Assembly (NCBI GenBank): GCA_900552915.1
Contig: USBS01000062.1
Span: 1 to 10,805, forward strand
DNA length: 10,805 bases
Direction of reading: 5' to 3'
Source of the DNA: an uncultured Sutterella sp.
Lineage (GTDB): Bacteria > Pseudomonadota > Gammaproteobacteria > Burkholderiales > Burkholderiaceae_F
Below the pieces are notes generated by a model, which was given only the letters and a program-made list of their open reading frames with translations, did not search any database and had not been told where the DNA came from. The translations under genes were made by a program, and so were the position numbers. Positions 1-8,083 of this stretch are shown here, in pieces (position 1 is the stretch's first letter; each line of letters begins with the position of its first letter).

Positions 1-64
1 GACAAAATGCCCGGAACTGTGCGGATGGAAGATTTTGTGGTTTTGGGTAAACGGCAGATAGAAG

Positions 65-87
65 AAAAAGGCGGCCCGCGGGCCGCC
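65..87 (-). terminator. Intrinsic terminator after hypE
   Basis: Read on the minus strand, the perfect 18-base palindrome GGCGGCCCGCGGGCCGCC (70-87) is followed at once by five U residues (65-69) and then a pyrimidine-rich CUUC. This is a GC-rich hairpin plus U-tract, the standard rho-independent design. It starts about 25 bases beyond the hypE stop codon and fits the end of the whole hox-hyp transcript. On the plus strand the palindrome is not followed by a T-run, so it looks one-directional. The rest of 1-111 shows no recognisable gene. Confidence 0.85.
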
Positions 88-111
88 CGAAAGCCTCCGG
101 AAGGTTTTCAG

Positions 112-1158
112 TTAGCAGATGCGCGGCAGAGGATCGGAATTGAGCCAGTCCACCAAACGCGAGCCGCCGATTGCGGTTTTCATGCTCACGATTCCCGGTT
201 GTTCGGCCGTTACGCGGCCGATCACCGCGGCATTTTCACCGTACTTCTGAGCGCGAATGATTTCAAGCGCCTGATCGGCAGCCGACTCCTCGACAATCAC
301 GATCAGTTTGCCTTCATTGGCAATGTAGAGAGGATCAAGCCCCAGGAATTCGCAGGCCGACGTTACGGCCGGATGAATCGGCACGGCATCTTCCTCGATT
401 TCGATGCCGACTTTGCTCTGTGCGGCGATTTCATTGAGCGTTGTCGCGAGTCCTCCGCGGGTCGGGTCGCGCAGCACATGCACTTTTTCGCCTAAAGCCG
501 CAAGCAACGCCTGCGTGATGCCGTTTAAAGGCGCCGTGTCGCTTTGCACCTGCGCTTCAAAGCCCAGACCCTCGCGTTGAGACAGGATCGTGATGCCGTG
601 ATCTCCCATGGTGCCGGTGACAAGCACAGCGTCGCCGGGTTTGGCGGCTTTCCCGCTCACATGCGCGCCGGGAATCTTTTCGCCTAGACCGGTCGTGGCT
701 ATGAATAGACCGTCGCCGTGGCCTTTTTCAACGACTTTGGTGTCGCCCGTGACGATTGCGACGCCCGCTTCTTTAGCTGCCAGAGCCATGGAGTTGACGA
801 TGTCGACGAGCGTCTTGATAGGCAGTCCTTCTTCGATGATGAAGCTTGCGGACAGGTAGAGGGGCTTGGCTCCGCACACGGCGACGTCATTGACTGTTCC
901 GCAGACGGCAAGTCGGCCGATGTCGCCGCCGGCAAAAAATAGGGGATGAACGACATGACCGTCGCAGCTCATTACGGGTTCGCCCTTGAGAGTCGGCATT
1001 ACCGCGCCGTCGTGGGCTTGCGACAAAAACGAGTTGTCGAACGCCCGAGAGAAAACTTCCTCGATCAGCTGCGCGGTTGCGCGGCCGCCGGCACCGTGCG
1101 TCATGTCGATGATGCCGTTTTTGACGTCGATCGGGCGGATGTAGTTTTCCTTTGCCAT
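112..1158 (-). CDS. hypE: HypE, carbamoyl dehydratase for hydrogenase cyanide ligands
   Basis: Hydrogenase maturation protein of 348 residues, a usual length for the family. HypE takes the carbamoyl group from HypF onto its C-terminal cysteine. It then dehydrates it with ATP to a thiocyanate, the source of the CN ligands of the active-site iron. Visible here are the N-terminal MTHGAGGRAT block (residues 19-28), the AIRS/PurM-like FFAGGDIGRLAVCGTVNDVAVCGA stretch split around residues 74-97, DPTRGGLATTLNEIA (231-245), and the diagnostic ending PRIC with Cys348 last. The reading frame stays open upstream to 1335, but that part overlaps hypD. The start at 1158 is preceded by AAAGGAA and gives the family N-terminus MAKENYIRP. 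It lies 23 bp after hypD and is the last gene before the terminator. Codon 66 region reads SCDGHVV where many homologues have TDSFVV; the Asp is kept. Confidence 0.97.
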   Translation of the reverse strand: MAKENYIRPIDVKNGIIDMTHGAGGRATAQLIEEVFSRAFDNSFLSQAHDGAVMPTLKGEPVMSCDGHVVHPLFFAGGDIGRLAVCGTVNDVAVCGAKPLYLSASFIIEEGLPIKTLVDIVNSMALAAKEAGVAIVTGDTKVVEKGHGDGLFIATTGLGEKIPGAHVSGKAAKPGDAVLVTGTMGDHGITILSQREGLGFEAQVQSDTAPLNGITQALLAALGEKVHVLRDPTRGGLATTLNEIAAQSKVGIEIEEDAVPIHPAVTSACEFLGLDPLYIANEGKLIVIVEESAADQALEIIRAQKYGENAAVIGRVTAEQPGIVSMKTAIGGSRLVDWLNSDPLPRIC

Positions 1159-1181
1159 CGCTTGGATTCCTTTCGTATTCT

Positions 1182-2300
1182 TTAGCGTGCCCTGCGGGAC
1201 TCGTATGAGAAGTAAGCCGCACAAGCGCCTTCGCTTGAAACCATGCAGGCGCCGATCGGATGAATCGGCGTGCAGACGGTGCCGAAAGCCCGACAATCGC
1301 GGGGTTCTTTTTCTCCTCGCAGAATAGCGCCGCATTCGCAGGCTTTGTTGTCGGGTACGTCGTGCTCGACGAGTTCGAACCGCTTTTCTGCGTCGAAAGA
1401 TTCATAAGCGGGCGAAAGCGCCAGCGCGCTGGCCGGAAGCCTGCCGAGGCCGCGCCAAGCAAAGCTTTCGCGCAGCACGAAGGTTTCGGCCATAAGCGAG
1501 AGGGCCACCCGATTGCCTTGGGCAGGCACGGCGCGCGTGAATTCGTTTTCGACTTCGGCTTTGCCGGCGTTTGTCTGCCGCACGAGCATGAGAATGGAAA
1601 GCAGCATGTCCAAAGGCTCGAAGCCGCAGATGACGACCGGAATCTTCCATTCGTCGACGAACTTGCGGTAGGGCTCTTCGCCGATGACGGCCGAAACGTG
1701 CGCCGGTCCCACAATGCCGTCGATGAAGGGCTTGGCGTCCTTACCGTGCGAAAGCATGATGTGCTGCATGGCCGCAGGCGTAATCACGTGCGAGCAGACG
1801 ACGGAAAAGTTGCCGACGTTCCGGGCTTTGGCCGCCTTGAGCACGAGCGCTGTCGGCGGGGTAGTCGTTTCAAAGCCAATGGCAAAAAAGACGACCTGTT
1901 TGTCGGGATTTTGCAGTGCAAGCTTGAGAGCATCTGTCGGCGAGTAGACCATTCGTACATCGGCGCCTTCGGCCTTGGCTTTAAAAAGCGTTTTGCCGCC
2001 CGAACCCGGCACGCGCATCATGTCGGCGTAGGTGCACAGCGTCACGCCCTTGTTGAGCGCAAGATCGAGCGCCATGTCGACGCGGCCGATCGGAAGCACG
2101 CACACGGGACAGCCCGGCCCGTGGATCATGCGGATGTTCTTCGGCAGCAGGTCGGCGAGTCCCCAGCGCGCGAGCACATGCGTGTGCCCGCCGCAGAACT
2201 CCATGTAGCGATACTGTCGGTCGGGCTTGACTTCGGCCTTGATGCGTTCGGCCAAGGCCAGAGCTTCTTCTTTGCTGCGAAAGTCGGCGGTGTATTGCAT
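1182..2300 (-). CDS. hypD: HypD, Fe-S scaffold for Fe(CN)2CO assembly
   Basis: Protein of 372 residues. HypD carries a [4Fe-4S] cluster and, in complex with HypC, holds the iron while CO and two CN ligands are attached. The family signatures are all present: CGGHTH (36-41), GPGCPVCVLP (61-70), GFETTTPPTA (142-151), and a cysteine-rich C-terminus with C321, C323, C336, C343, C352 and C360 inside the CTP..PIGACMV context. Those cysteines supply the cluster and nearby redox thiols in characterised homologues. The start at 2300 has an excellent AGGAGG ribosome site 6 bases upstream. The gene lies 21 bp after hypC, its functional partner, and 23 bp before hypE. It is a cytoplasmic protein with no signal peptide. 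I see no missing key residue. Confidence 0.98.
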   Translation of the reverse strand: MQYTADFRSKEEALALAERIKAEVKPDRQYRYMEFCGGHTHVLARWGLADLLPKNIRMIHGPGCPVCVLPIGRVDMALDLALNKGVTLCTYADMMRVPGSGGKTLFKAKAEGADVRMVYSPTDALKLALQNPDKQVVFFAIGFETTTPPTALVLKAAKARNVGNFSVVCSHVITPAAMQHIMLSHGKDAKPFIDGIVGPAHVSAVIGEEPYRKFVDEWKIPVVICGFEPLDMLLSILMLVRQTNAGKAEVENEFTRAVPAQGNRVALSLMAETFVLRESFAWRGLGRLPASALALSPAYESFDAEKRFELVEHDVPDNKACECGAILRGEKEPRDCRAFGTVCTPIHPIGACMVSSEGACAAYFSYESRRAR

Positions 2301-2321
2301 AGCGAACCTCCTGAGCAGGCC

Positions 2322-2555
2322 TTAAGCGGACGCATTTTCGGAAAGGTTGCCCGCCGTGCGCATGGCTTCGAGCGTTTCGCGGGCTTTGTCGGGATCGATG
2401 CGTTGCAGCGCATAACCGACATGCACGACCACCCAGTCGCCGGGGACGACCTCGGGCGTAAGCGTCACGTCGATGTCCTTTTTGACGCCGGACATTTCAG
2501 CAACGGCCGTCGTGCCGTCAATCGAAATGATTTGTGCGGGTACTGCTAAGCACAT
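2322..2555 (-). CDS. hypC: HypC, small chaperone of the Fe(CN)2CO unit
   Basis: A 77-residue HypC/HybG/HupF-family chaperone. It partners HypD during ligand assembly and then carries the iron unit to the hydrogenase large subunit. The start is set by the family N-terminus MCLAVPAQI: Cys2 must be exposed after removal of Met1 because it binds the iron. A longer frame opens five codons upstream at 2570, but starting there would bury the cysteine. The start at 2555 has AAAGGAC about 6 bases upstream. The second conserved element, GDWVVVHVGYAL, is at residues 39-50 with His45. It lies between hypF (18 bp gap) and hypD (21 bp gap). No HypC paralogue (HoxL type) occurs elsewhere in the window, so this copy may serve the HoxV step too; that is inference. 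Confidence 0.97.
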   Translation of the reverse strand: MCLAVPAQIISIDGTTAVAEMSGVKKDIDVTLTPEVVPGDWVVVHVGYALQRIDPDKARETLEAMRTAGNLSENASA

Positions 2556-2573
2556 GATTTGTCCTTTCACTAC

Positions 2574-4916
2574 TCAAATTAAATTGGCTGCGTTGAGTCT
2601 TTGCCACGCGACGGCGCACTGTCCGAAGCTTATCGCGCCGTCTCCGGGCGGCAGCTGCGAGGGAAGGTAGGTGCGGTAGCCCATCTCGGTAAGGCGCTGC
2701 ACCAGATCGGTCGCCATGAAGCGGTTGAGAAACGTTCCGCCCGACAGACAAACGGTTTGGCCGGCAGGAATCGTTGCAAGTGCAAGCTGCGCGAGTCCGG
2801 CGCTCAATGCCGCGTGAAAGCGCTGCGAGAGGTCGGCGGCCGGAGCGCCTGCTTGACGCATGGCAAAAAGTCGTTTTAAAAGAGATCGAACGCTCAGAAC
2901 CTTCATGTCCTCTTGACCAAGGAGGGTGAAGTCGTCGCTTTCGAATTGTGCGTTTCGAAAGTCGTCGCCCGCCGCTTCCAGAAGCATGGCGGCCTGCGCT
3001 TCGTCGCTTTGTACCTCGCAAAGCCCGGCAATGGCGCAGGCCGCATCAAAAAGGCGTCCGGCCGAGCTTGTTGTCGACGTAAGGCGCGTATTGGCCGCAA
3101 GCTTGAGCATTTGCTCGACGGGGCGATCGGGCCAAAGTTCGGCGGCGGTTTCCTCGCAGCCCGCCATGAGTGCGGCGGCCGCAGCCATGCGCCAAGGCTC
3201 GCGCGCGGCGGCGTCGCCTCCCGGCAGCGGCATGTTTTCCAGGTGCCCGAGGCGGGTAAACGAGCCGTCTGCGGTGCAGTGAAGCACTTCGCAGCCCCAG
3301 GCAAGCCCGTCTGTTCCGAGTCCTACGCCGTCAAGAGAAAGACCGTAGACATCGCCCGCAAGGCCGTATTCGAAGGCGACGGCCATCGTATGCGCATGAT
3401 GATGCTGTACTTCAAAGAGAGGAATTTGCCGATCGGCAGCGATTTCGCGTGCAAGGCGAGAGGAATAAAAGTCCGGATGAAGATCGCAGGCGACGGCTTT
3501 TGCGGGTGTTGTCTCGAGAATGTCCTCGAAATGCTCGAGCGCTTCTTTGAGCGCTTGGCAAGACGCGAGGTTTTTCGTGTCGCCGATGTGCGCTGTCACG
3601 AAAGCTTCGCGTCCGCGTCCGATACAGGCCGTTGCTTTGAGTGCGGCACCCGTAGCTGCGATTCCCGTCAGGTCGACCTGAGTCTTCACCGCAAGCGGAG
3701 TAAAGCCGCGCGCGCGGCGAACCAGACGCTCTCGATCGTCGATGATGCGAACCACCGAGTCGTCGCAGCGGCAGACGATTTCGCGATTGTGCGTGAGAAT
3801 AGCGTCGGCAATGCCGTCAAGACGCCGGCAGGCCTCTTCGGTGTGAATCACCAGGGGTTCGCCCGAAGGGTTGGCCGAGGTCATCACAAGCGCCGCTTCG
3901 AGCGGTTCGTCGAGCCAGGCCGGATCTTTCGGAGAGCCCGCGAGCGCATGAAAAAGCAGCAGATGCACCGGCGTATAGGCGATCATGAGTCCGATCTCGT
4001 TTAAGCCGTCGGCGACATGCTCGAATGTTTGTTCGCAGCGCTCGGTTTTGCGGACAAGCACGATGGGCCGCGCCGGATCCGTCAGAGCCTTGATTTCCGT
4101 GTCGTTGAGCGCTCCCCAGAGTCGGGCGCTTGCGAGGTTGGCGGTCATCACCGCCAGAGGCTTAGCTTCGCGAGCCTTGCGTTGCCGCAGACGAGCCACC
4201 GCTTCGTGATCGGCAGCGTTGACGGCCAGATGAAAGCCGCCAAGGCCTTTGACGGCGACGATTTTGCCTGCCTTCAAAAGTTCCGCGGCCTGCTCGATCG
4301 GATCGTCTTCGGCAATCGGGTTGCCGCGTGTGTCGATCAGCCGCAGCTGCGGGCCGCACACGGGACATGCGTTGGGCTGAGCATGAAAACGACGATCGGC
4401 CGGATTTTCGTATTCGGCCCGGCATTCGGGGCACATCGGAAACGAGGCCATCGATGTCATCGGCCGGTCGTAGGGGATGCTGCGCGTGATCGTAAAGCGA
4501 GGACCGCAGTGAGTGCAGTTGGTAAACGCATAACGCCAGCGGCGGTTGCCCGGCGTAAACATTTCTTCGGCGCAGGCGCGGCACGTGGCCGCGTCGGGCG
4601 TCACCATCGTGTGCGCCGCGCCCTGACGGCTTTGACTGATTACAAAATCGACGGCACCATGCGGCGCTTCGGTGTGTGTGAGCGTTACCGAGTCGATGCG
4701 CGCAAGGGGCGCTTCCTTTCGAACGGCGCTTCTGAGTTCGGACTCGAATCGATCGAGTACGGTCGATTTTCCTTCGAGAATCGTGCCCACGCCTTCGGCA
4801 TCGTTCCAGACTTCGCCTGTGAGCTCGAGCGCATGCGCCACACGCCAGAGCGTAGGACGAAAGCCCACGCCCTGCACAAGGCCCGTAATGCGGTAGGTGC
4901 GGCGTTCGACAGTCAT
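2574..4916 (-). CDS. hypF: HypF, carbamoyltransferase
   Basis: A full-length 780-residue HypF. It uses carbamoyl phosphate and ATP to form carbamoyl-adenylate and passes the carbamoyl group to the HypE C-terminal cysteine. Domains in order are as follows. The acylphosphatase domain spans about 5-95, with GLVQGVGFRP (catalytic Arg20) and Asn38. Two zinc-finger-like units follow: C112xxC115 with C134xxC137, and C162xxC165 with C184xxC187. The YrdC-like nucleotide domain spans about 200-390 (KGLGGFHLAVNA; TSANPSGEP). The Kae1-like domain runs from about 415 to the end, with the metal-binding HHHAH (505-509), LDGVGLGTDG (528-537), SSAGRLFDA, LSGGTFLN and PPGDGAISFGQ. Near 540 it reads WGCE where WGGE is more usual. 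The start at 4916 has AAGGG upstream, and the gene begins 16 bp after hypB. No frameshift is visible. Confidence 0.98.
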   Translation of the reverse strand: MTVERRTYRITGLVQGVGFRPTLWRVAHALELTGEVWNDAEGVGTILEGKSTVLDRFESELRSAVRKEAPLARIDSVTLTHTEAPHGAVDFVISQSRQGAAHTMVTPDAATCRACAEEMFTPGNRRWRYAFTNCTHCGPRFTITRSIPYDRPMTSMASFPMCPECRAEYENPADRRFHAQPNACPVCGPQLRLIDTRGNPIAEDDPIEQAAELLKAGKIVAVKGLGGFHLAVNAADHEAVARLRQRKAREAKPLAVMTANLASARLWGALNDTEIKALTDPARPIVLVRKTERCEQTFEHVADGLNEIGLMIAYTPVHLLLFHALAGSPKDPAWLDEPLEAALVMTSANPSGEPLVIHTEEACRRLDGIADAILTHNREIVCRCDDSVVRIIDDRERLVRRARGFTPLAVKTQVDLTGIAATGAALKATACIGRGREAFVTAHIGDTKNLASCQALKEALEHFEDILETTPAKAVACDLHPDFYSSRLAREIAADRQIPLFEVQHHHAHTMAVAFEYGLAGDVYGLSLDGVGLGTDGLAWGCEVLHCTADGSFTRLGHLENMPLPGGDAAAREPWRMAAAAALMAGCEETAAELWPDRPVEQMLKLAANTRLTSTTSSAGRLFDAACAIAGLCEVQSDEAQAAMLLEAAGDDFRNAQFESDDFTLLGQEDMKVLSVRSLLKRLFAMRQAGAPAADLSQRFHAALSAGLAQLALATIPAGQTVCLSGGTFLNRFMATDLVQRLTEMGYRTYLPSQLPPGDGAISFGQCAVAWQRLNAANLI

Positions 4917-4932
4917 GAAAGAGCCCTTGATC

Positions 4933-5742
4933 TTAGAGCTGAGCGATCATGAGGTTGGCTTTAAGCCATGCCCACCACTTGTCGAGTCCTTCGCCCGTGG
5001 TGGCCGACACCCTGAGCGAACGGATGGCCGGATTGACGCGCTTGGCGTATTCCTCGCATTTGTCCATGTCGAAGTTGACATAAGGGGCGAGGTCGACCTT
5101 GTTGATGAGCATCAGATCGGCCGCGGCAAACATGTCGGGATATTTGAGCGGTTTGTCGGCGCCTTCGGTCACGGAAATCACCACCACCTTATGCGCTTCG
5201 CCGAGATCGAATTCTGCAGGACACACGAGATTTCCGACGTTTTCGATGAGAACAAGACTGCCTTGGGCAGGCTGTTGCACTTCTAAAGCGAGCTTGACTT
5301 GCTGAGCGTCCAAATGGCATCCCTTGCCGGTGTTGATCTGTACGGCTTTGGCGCCGGTGGCGCGAATGCGGTTGGCGTCGTTGTCGGTCTGCTGGTCTCC
5401 CTCGATGACAAGAATCTCGGGAGCGTCTGCGGGTTTGTTGCGCACCGTGGCGCACAAAAGCTCCGTCTTGCCCGAGCCCGGTGAACTGACGAAATTAAGA
5501 GCCAGAATTTTCTTGGCGGCAAAAAGAGCCCGGTTTTCGTTGGCGATTTCGTTGTTGCGCGAAAGGATGTCTTCTTCAACGGCGATCGTGCGGGTGTTTG
5601 CATGGCCGTGCTCATGACCGTGGTCATGGTCGTGATGATGATGACCGTGCTCGTCGTGCGAGTGCGTATGAGTGACGACATTGCCGTTTTCGTCGATATG
5701 CGTATGGCTGTGCGGATCGCCGCAGCCGCAGGTGGTGCACAT
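4933..5742 (-). CDS. hypB: HypB, GTPase for nickel insertion, with nickel-storage N-terminus
   Basis: A SIMIBI-class GTPase of 269 residues that, with HypA, loads nickel into the hydrogenase large-subunit precursor. Three nickel-related parts are visible. The N-terminal CxxCGC motif (C2, C5, C7) matches the high-affinity nickel site of E. coli HypB. A histidine-rich stretch at residues 11-47 contains 16 His, as in rhizobial nickel-storing HypB. The GTPase-domain metal site has C142-H143 (GCHL) and C174 (LVCP). The nucleotide-binding parts are the P-loop SSPGSGKT (86-93), EGDQQTDND (114-122) and NKVD (214-217). The start at 5742 has TAGGAG about 7 bases upstream. The 50 bp gap after hypA is AT-rich but shows no clear promoter. 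Having both the CxxCGC site and a His stretch suggests storage as well as delivery. Confidence 0.98.
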   Translation of the reverse strand: MCTTCGCGDPHSHTHIDENGNVVTHTHSHDEHGHHHHDHDHGHEHGHANTRTIAVEEDILSRNNEIANENRALFAAKKILALNFVSSPGSGKTELLCATVRNKPADAPEILVIEGDQQTDNDANRIRATGAKAVQINTGKGCHLDAQQVKLALEVQQPAQGSLVLIENVGNLVCPAEFDLGEAHKVVVISVTEGADKPLKYPDMFAAADLMLINKVDLAPYVNFDMDKCEEYAKRVNPAIRSLRVSATTGEGLDKWWAWLKANLMIAQL

Positions 5743-5792
5743 AGTTGACTCCTAAGAATTTCAATAAATCGTTTTCAAATGCGTGTTTCGTA

Positions 5793-6146
5793 TTAAGCGT
5801 CGCCGAAGTCTGCTTCCAGCGTGTCGACCTTGAGTTCGTGTCCTTTTACCGGCATCAGTTGAAATCCCCCGCAGGAGGGGCACGGGTCGCCGTGGCGATG
5901 CAGCGCAACGTTTTTGGCGCAGTTCATGCACCAGGCTTCGCCATCGATGCGGTTGATGAGAAGCTTTGCCTTGTCGGCGCGAGTGCCGCGGGTGACCGAA
6001 TCCCAGGCAAACATCAGCGCGTCGATTTCGACGCCCGCAAGCTCGCCGATGCTCACGGTAACGGATGTCACCTTGGCTTTCGGCTCATCGGCGAGCGTCT
6101 TGTCGACCGCCGACAAAATGCCTTCGGCGATGGAGACTTCATGCAT
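5793..6146 (-). CDS. hypA: HypA, nickel metallochaperone
   Basis: A 117-residue HypA/HybF-family protein, the usual size. It binds nickel at its N-terminus and hands it to the hydrogenase precursor together with HypB. The N-terminus reads MHEVSIAEGI, giving the nickel-binding His2 and Glu3. The zinc site is two CxxC pairs, C73xxC76 and C89xxC92. The start at 6146 is fixed by the need for His2. AAGGAG lies in the last codons of hoxV, just before the start. Only three bases separate the two genes, which points to translational coupling. The next gene, hypB, is its functional partner. Confidence 0.98.
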   Translation of the reverse strand: MHEVSIAEGILSAVDKTLADEPKAKVTSVTVSIGELAGVEIDALMFAWDSVTRGTRADKAKLLINRIDGEAWCMNCAKNVALHRHGDPCPSCGGFQLMPVKGHELKVDTLEADFGDA

Positions 6147-6149
6147 GCT

Positions 6150-7265
6150 TTACTCCTTGCTGTCGGCGTGCTTGAAACGAATTTGGTACGGCACACACGG
6201 ATCGATGGCCGCGAGAATCCAGGCTGCGTCGCGTTTCCATTGATCCTCCGACGTGAATTCGATTACGGACAGAACTTGTTCGGCGCAGCTTCCCGAGGCG
6301 AAATTCCATTCGGTGGGTGCAACGGTTTTCAAGCCCGCCACGACGCCTTTTTCCACGACGATGCGCGCGATGAGCGAGCCGCGTGCGGTTTGTACGTGCG
6401 CGAGCCCCGTGTCGGGCGCCGTTTTTGATGCCTGCACCGACCACTGCGGTTCCTTGCGCGCCATCCAGTAGTCTCTGAGGTCGATGAGACGCGCTACGAA
6501 CTGCGCGCGTACGCCGCAGCCGTACTGCTCGAGAATTTCGGCAATCAGCGGGTGCTTTTCGCAGCGGCCGAGCGCGCTGGTCTGGTGCGCCGTGCCGTTG
6601 ATAAGCGGGCAGCTCACCGAGACGTCGCCCGAAAACCAGGTTTCGATTGCTTCGATCGAGCAGCGCGGGTTGAGCATGGCCACCGACGTGCAGCGCCGGC
6701 AGGGAACGGTTTCCCAGAGCTGGCCGTAGAGGCGGCTTGCGGCCGTTGCTCCGTGCAGCATCCAGGCTTCGAAGTCGGGCAGCGACTGCAGCGCTTCAAA
6801 CGATTGCGGTTCAACTCCCGTGACAAAGAGTTGAATGGCAGGGGCGATCGCTTCGTCCAATTTATCGAAGTCGGGTTCGTCCTTGGCAAGCTCCGAAGAG
6901 CTGAGCGCACGCAGTTTGCCGAGTTGTCGGACTTGTTCGTCGGGCTTCAGGCCGACGGTGACGAAGGCGTCGAACGCGAGAAACCGCAGGTGCTCGTTGA
7001 TGAGTTCGTAGACCACGCGGCGTCCCCGATCGGGAATGTCAAGGCCCTGAGCAGCCGCTGCGGCGCATTCGTACGCGGCCAAATGCGCCTGCGGACAGAG
7101 TGCATAGAGCGACTCGATGAGGGTGCGCGGCAGGCTCGATGAGATCGGCTGACCTACGATGGCGCGGCTGATTTCGCCTTGGCGGGTCGAACGTGTTGTA
7201 ACTTTGGTGCGGTTGTCCGCATCGACGGCGACATCGATGAGAACGGTGCCTTCGGTAAAACTCAT
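6150..7265 (-). CDS. hoxV: HoxV/HupK, large-subunit-like maturation scaffold
   Basis: A 371-residue protein of the HupK/HoxV family, which resembles the [NiFe] hydrogenase large subunit and serves as a scaffold for the Fe(CN)2CO unit in Ralstonia. Large-subunit echoes are visible: ALCPQAHLAAYE (55-66) resembles the CGxCxxxH block but with one cysteine; TARGSLIARIVVEKG (293-307) resembles the ETARG region; PTEWNF (317-322) resembles PTxWN; and DPCVPY (355-360) keeps the DPC of the C-terminal DPCxxCxxH, with the second Cys and the His missing. It therefore cannot hold a complete NiFe site. Other cysteines cluster at 189, 192 and 202. The start at 7265 overlaps the hoxT stop by four bases (ATGA), with GGGAG upstream. 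The frame is open further upstream to 7598, but that part overlaps hoxT and is unlikely to be translated. Confidence 0.92.
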   Translation of the reverse strand: MSFTEGTVLIDVAVDADNRTKVTTRSTRQGEISRAIVGQPISSSLPRTLIESLYALCPQAHLAAYECAAAAAQGLDIPDRGRRVVYELINEHLRFLAFDAFVTVGLKPDEQVRQLGKLRALSSSELAKDEPDFDKLDEAIAPAIQLFVTGVEPQSFEALQSLPDFEAWMLHGATAASRLYGQLWETVPCRRCTSVAMLNPRCSIEAIETWFSGDVSVSCPLINGTAHQTSALGRCEKHPLIAEILEQYGCGVRAQFVARLIDLRDYWMARKEPQWSVQASKTAPDTGLAHVQTARGSLIARIVVEKGVVAGLKTVAPTEWNFASGSCAEQVLSVIEFTSEDQWKRDAAWILAAIDPCVPYQIRFKHADSKE

Positions 7266-8080
7266 GGCTTGCTCCCGTGCTGGCCGTTTTCGGCAACGTT
7301 TGATTGTGTCTGCTGCGAATTGTGTTGGGTTTCCTTTTCCGAGCTCTGCGTCAAAGGCTGCGCGTAGCGGCCCAAAAGCTCGCGGCGGGTGAGGTTTTCT
7401 TTGATCGGTTCCGGCTCGGGTTCCTTGGGCGAGAGCGTCGGATTTTGTTCTTCTGGCTCTTCCTCGAGCGTCTGACGTCCGAGAAGCAGATTCAGACAAG
7501 CATCGGCAAACGCCTTGGCGCTGGCCATGTCCTGAAATTCGAAGACGGGACTTTTGAGCGATAAGCTGCGGTAGTGGCCGAGAATGGCGTCTGCACAAGC
7601 AATGAAGCGAAAAGTTCCGGCAGCCAGTTCGATTTCTTCAAAGCCGCCGGCGGGTATAAAACGCCAGCCCTCGCGTGCGGCCGGCGCGAGAATGCCCATT
7701 ACCGCCCAGGGGGTGACGACGACGCCGAGCCAGGCTTGCGTATCGTCGATGCGGATGCGCACAAATTCGGTCGCGGCAACCGCAAGTGCCGTGTTGACGA
7801 TCGGAAGACCTGCCATTCGGATGGCCAGAATTTCAGAAAATCCCGCCTCAAAGAACTTTTTCGGATCCGATGGGAAAATCCTCAGACTGGTGCCTGCGTG
7901 ACGTTCCCTAAGCGCGCGCATGCGTGTTTCGACAGCTTCCGGATGTTCCCTTTCATAAGCGCGCATGGCCGCCTCCCTGTCAAAGGGCTTGGGCTTGCGA
8001 ACGAAGGTCACGGGAGCGGTCGGGACATTGCCGAGGCGTTCGCGATTTTGTCCATTCGGCTTGCTGTCGTTGTCTGCCAT
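7262..8080 (-). CDS. hoxT: HoxT/HupJ, HybE-family assembly chaperone with long tails
   Basis: A 272-residue protein with a HybE/HupJ-family core. The core is recognised at about residues 78-202: RMAGLPIVNTAL (88-99), WLGVVVTPWAVMGIL (117-131), FIPAGGFE and LGHYRSLSLKSPVFEFQD (167-184). The family also has an RRxxLxG element, seen here as TRRELLGR (231-238). HybE-like proteins take part in assembly of the uptake hydrogenase and its small subunit; the exact role of HoxT is not well settled. Unlike E. coli HybE (about 160 residues), this protein has a charged N-terminal extension of about 75 residues, a Glu/Pro-rich linker at about 204-228, and a polar Gln/Ser-rich tail at 239-272. The start at 8080 lies three bases after hoxR and has no good ribosome site, so coupling to hoxR translation is likely. 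It overlaps hoxV by four bases. Confidence 0.88.
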   Translation of the reverse strand: MADNDSKPNGQNRERLGNVPTAPVTFVRKPKPFDREAAMRAYEREHPEAVETRMRALRERHAGTSLRIFPSDPKKFFEAGFSEILAIRMAGLPIVNTALAVAATEFVRIRIDDTQAWLGVVVTPWAVMGILAPAAREGWRFIPAGGFEEIELAAGTFRFIACADAILGHYRSLSLKSPVFEFQDMASAKAFADACLNLLLGRQTLEEEPEEQNPTLSPKEPEPEPIKENLTRRELLGRYAQPLTQSSEKETQHNSQQTQSNVAENGQHGSKP

Positions 8081-8083
8081 GAT

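Noticed and set aside
7..495. Open frame of 162 codons on the plus strand at the left edge
   Set aside because: It overlaps the terminator and the 3' part of hypE in antisense, and the product shows no family pattern.
1260..2549. Long open frame of 429 codons on the plus strand opposite hypD and hypC
   Set aside because: It lies wholly antisense to two certain genes. Its product is rich in Arg, Ala, Gly and His without recognisable motifs, as expected for the complement of GC-rich coding DNA.
2913..4004. Open frame of 363 codons on the plus strand opposite hypF
   Set aside because: It is antisense to well-conserved HypF domains, with no recognisable domain and no ribosome site evidence.
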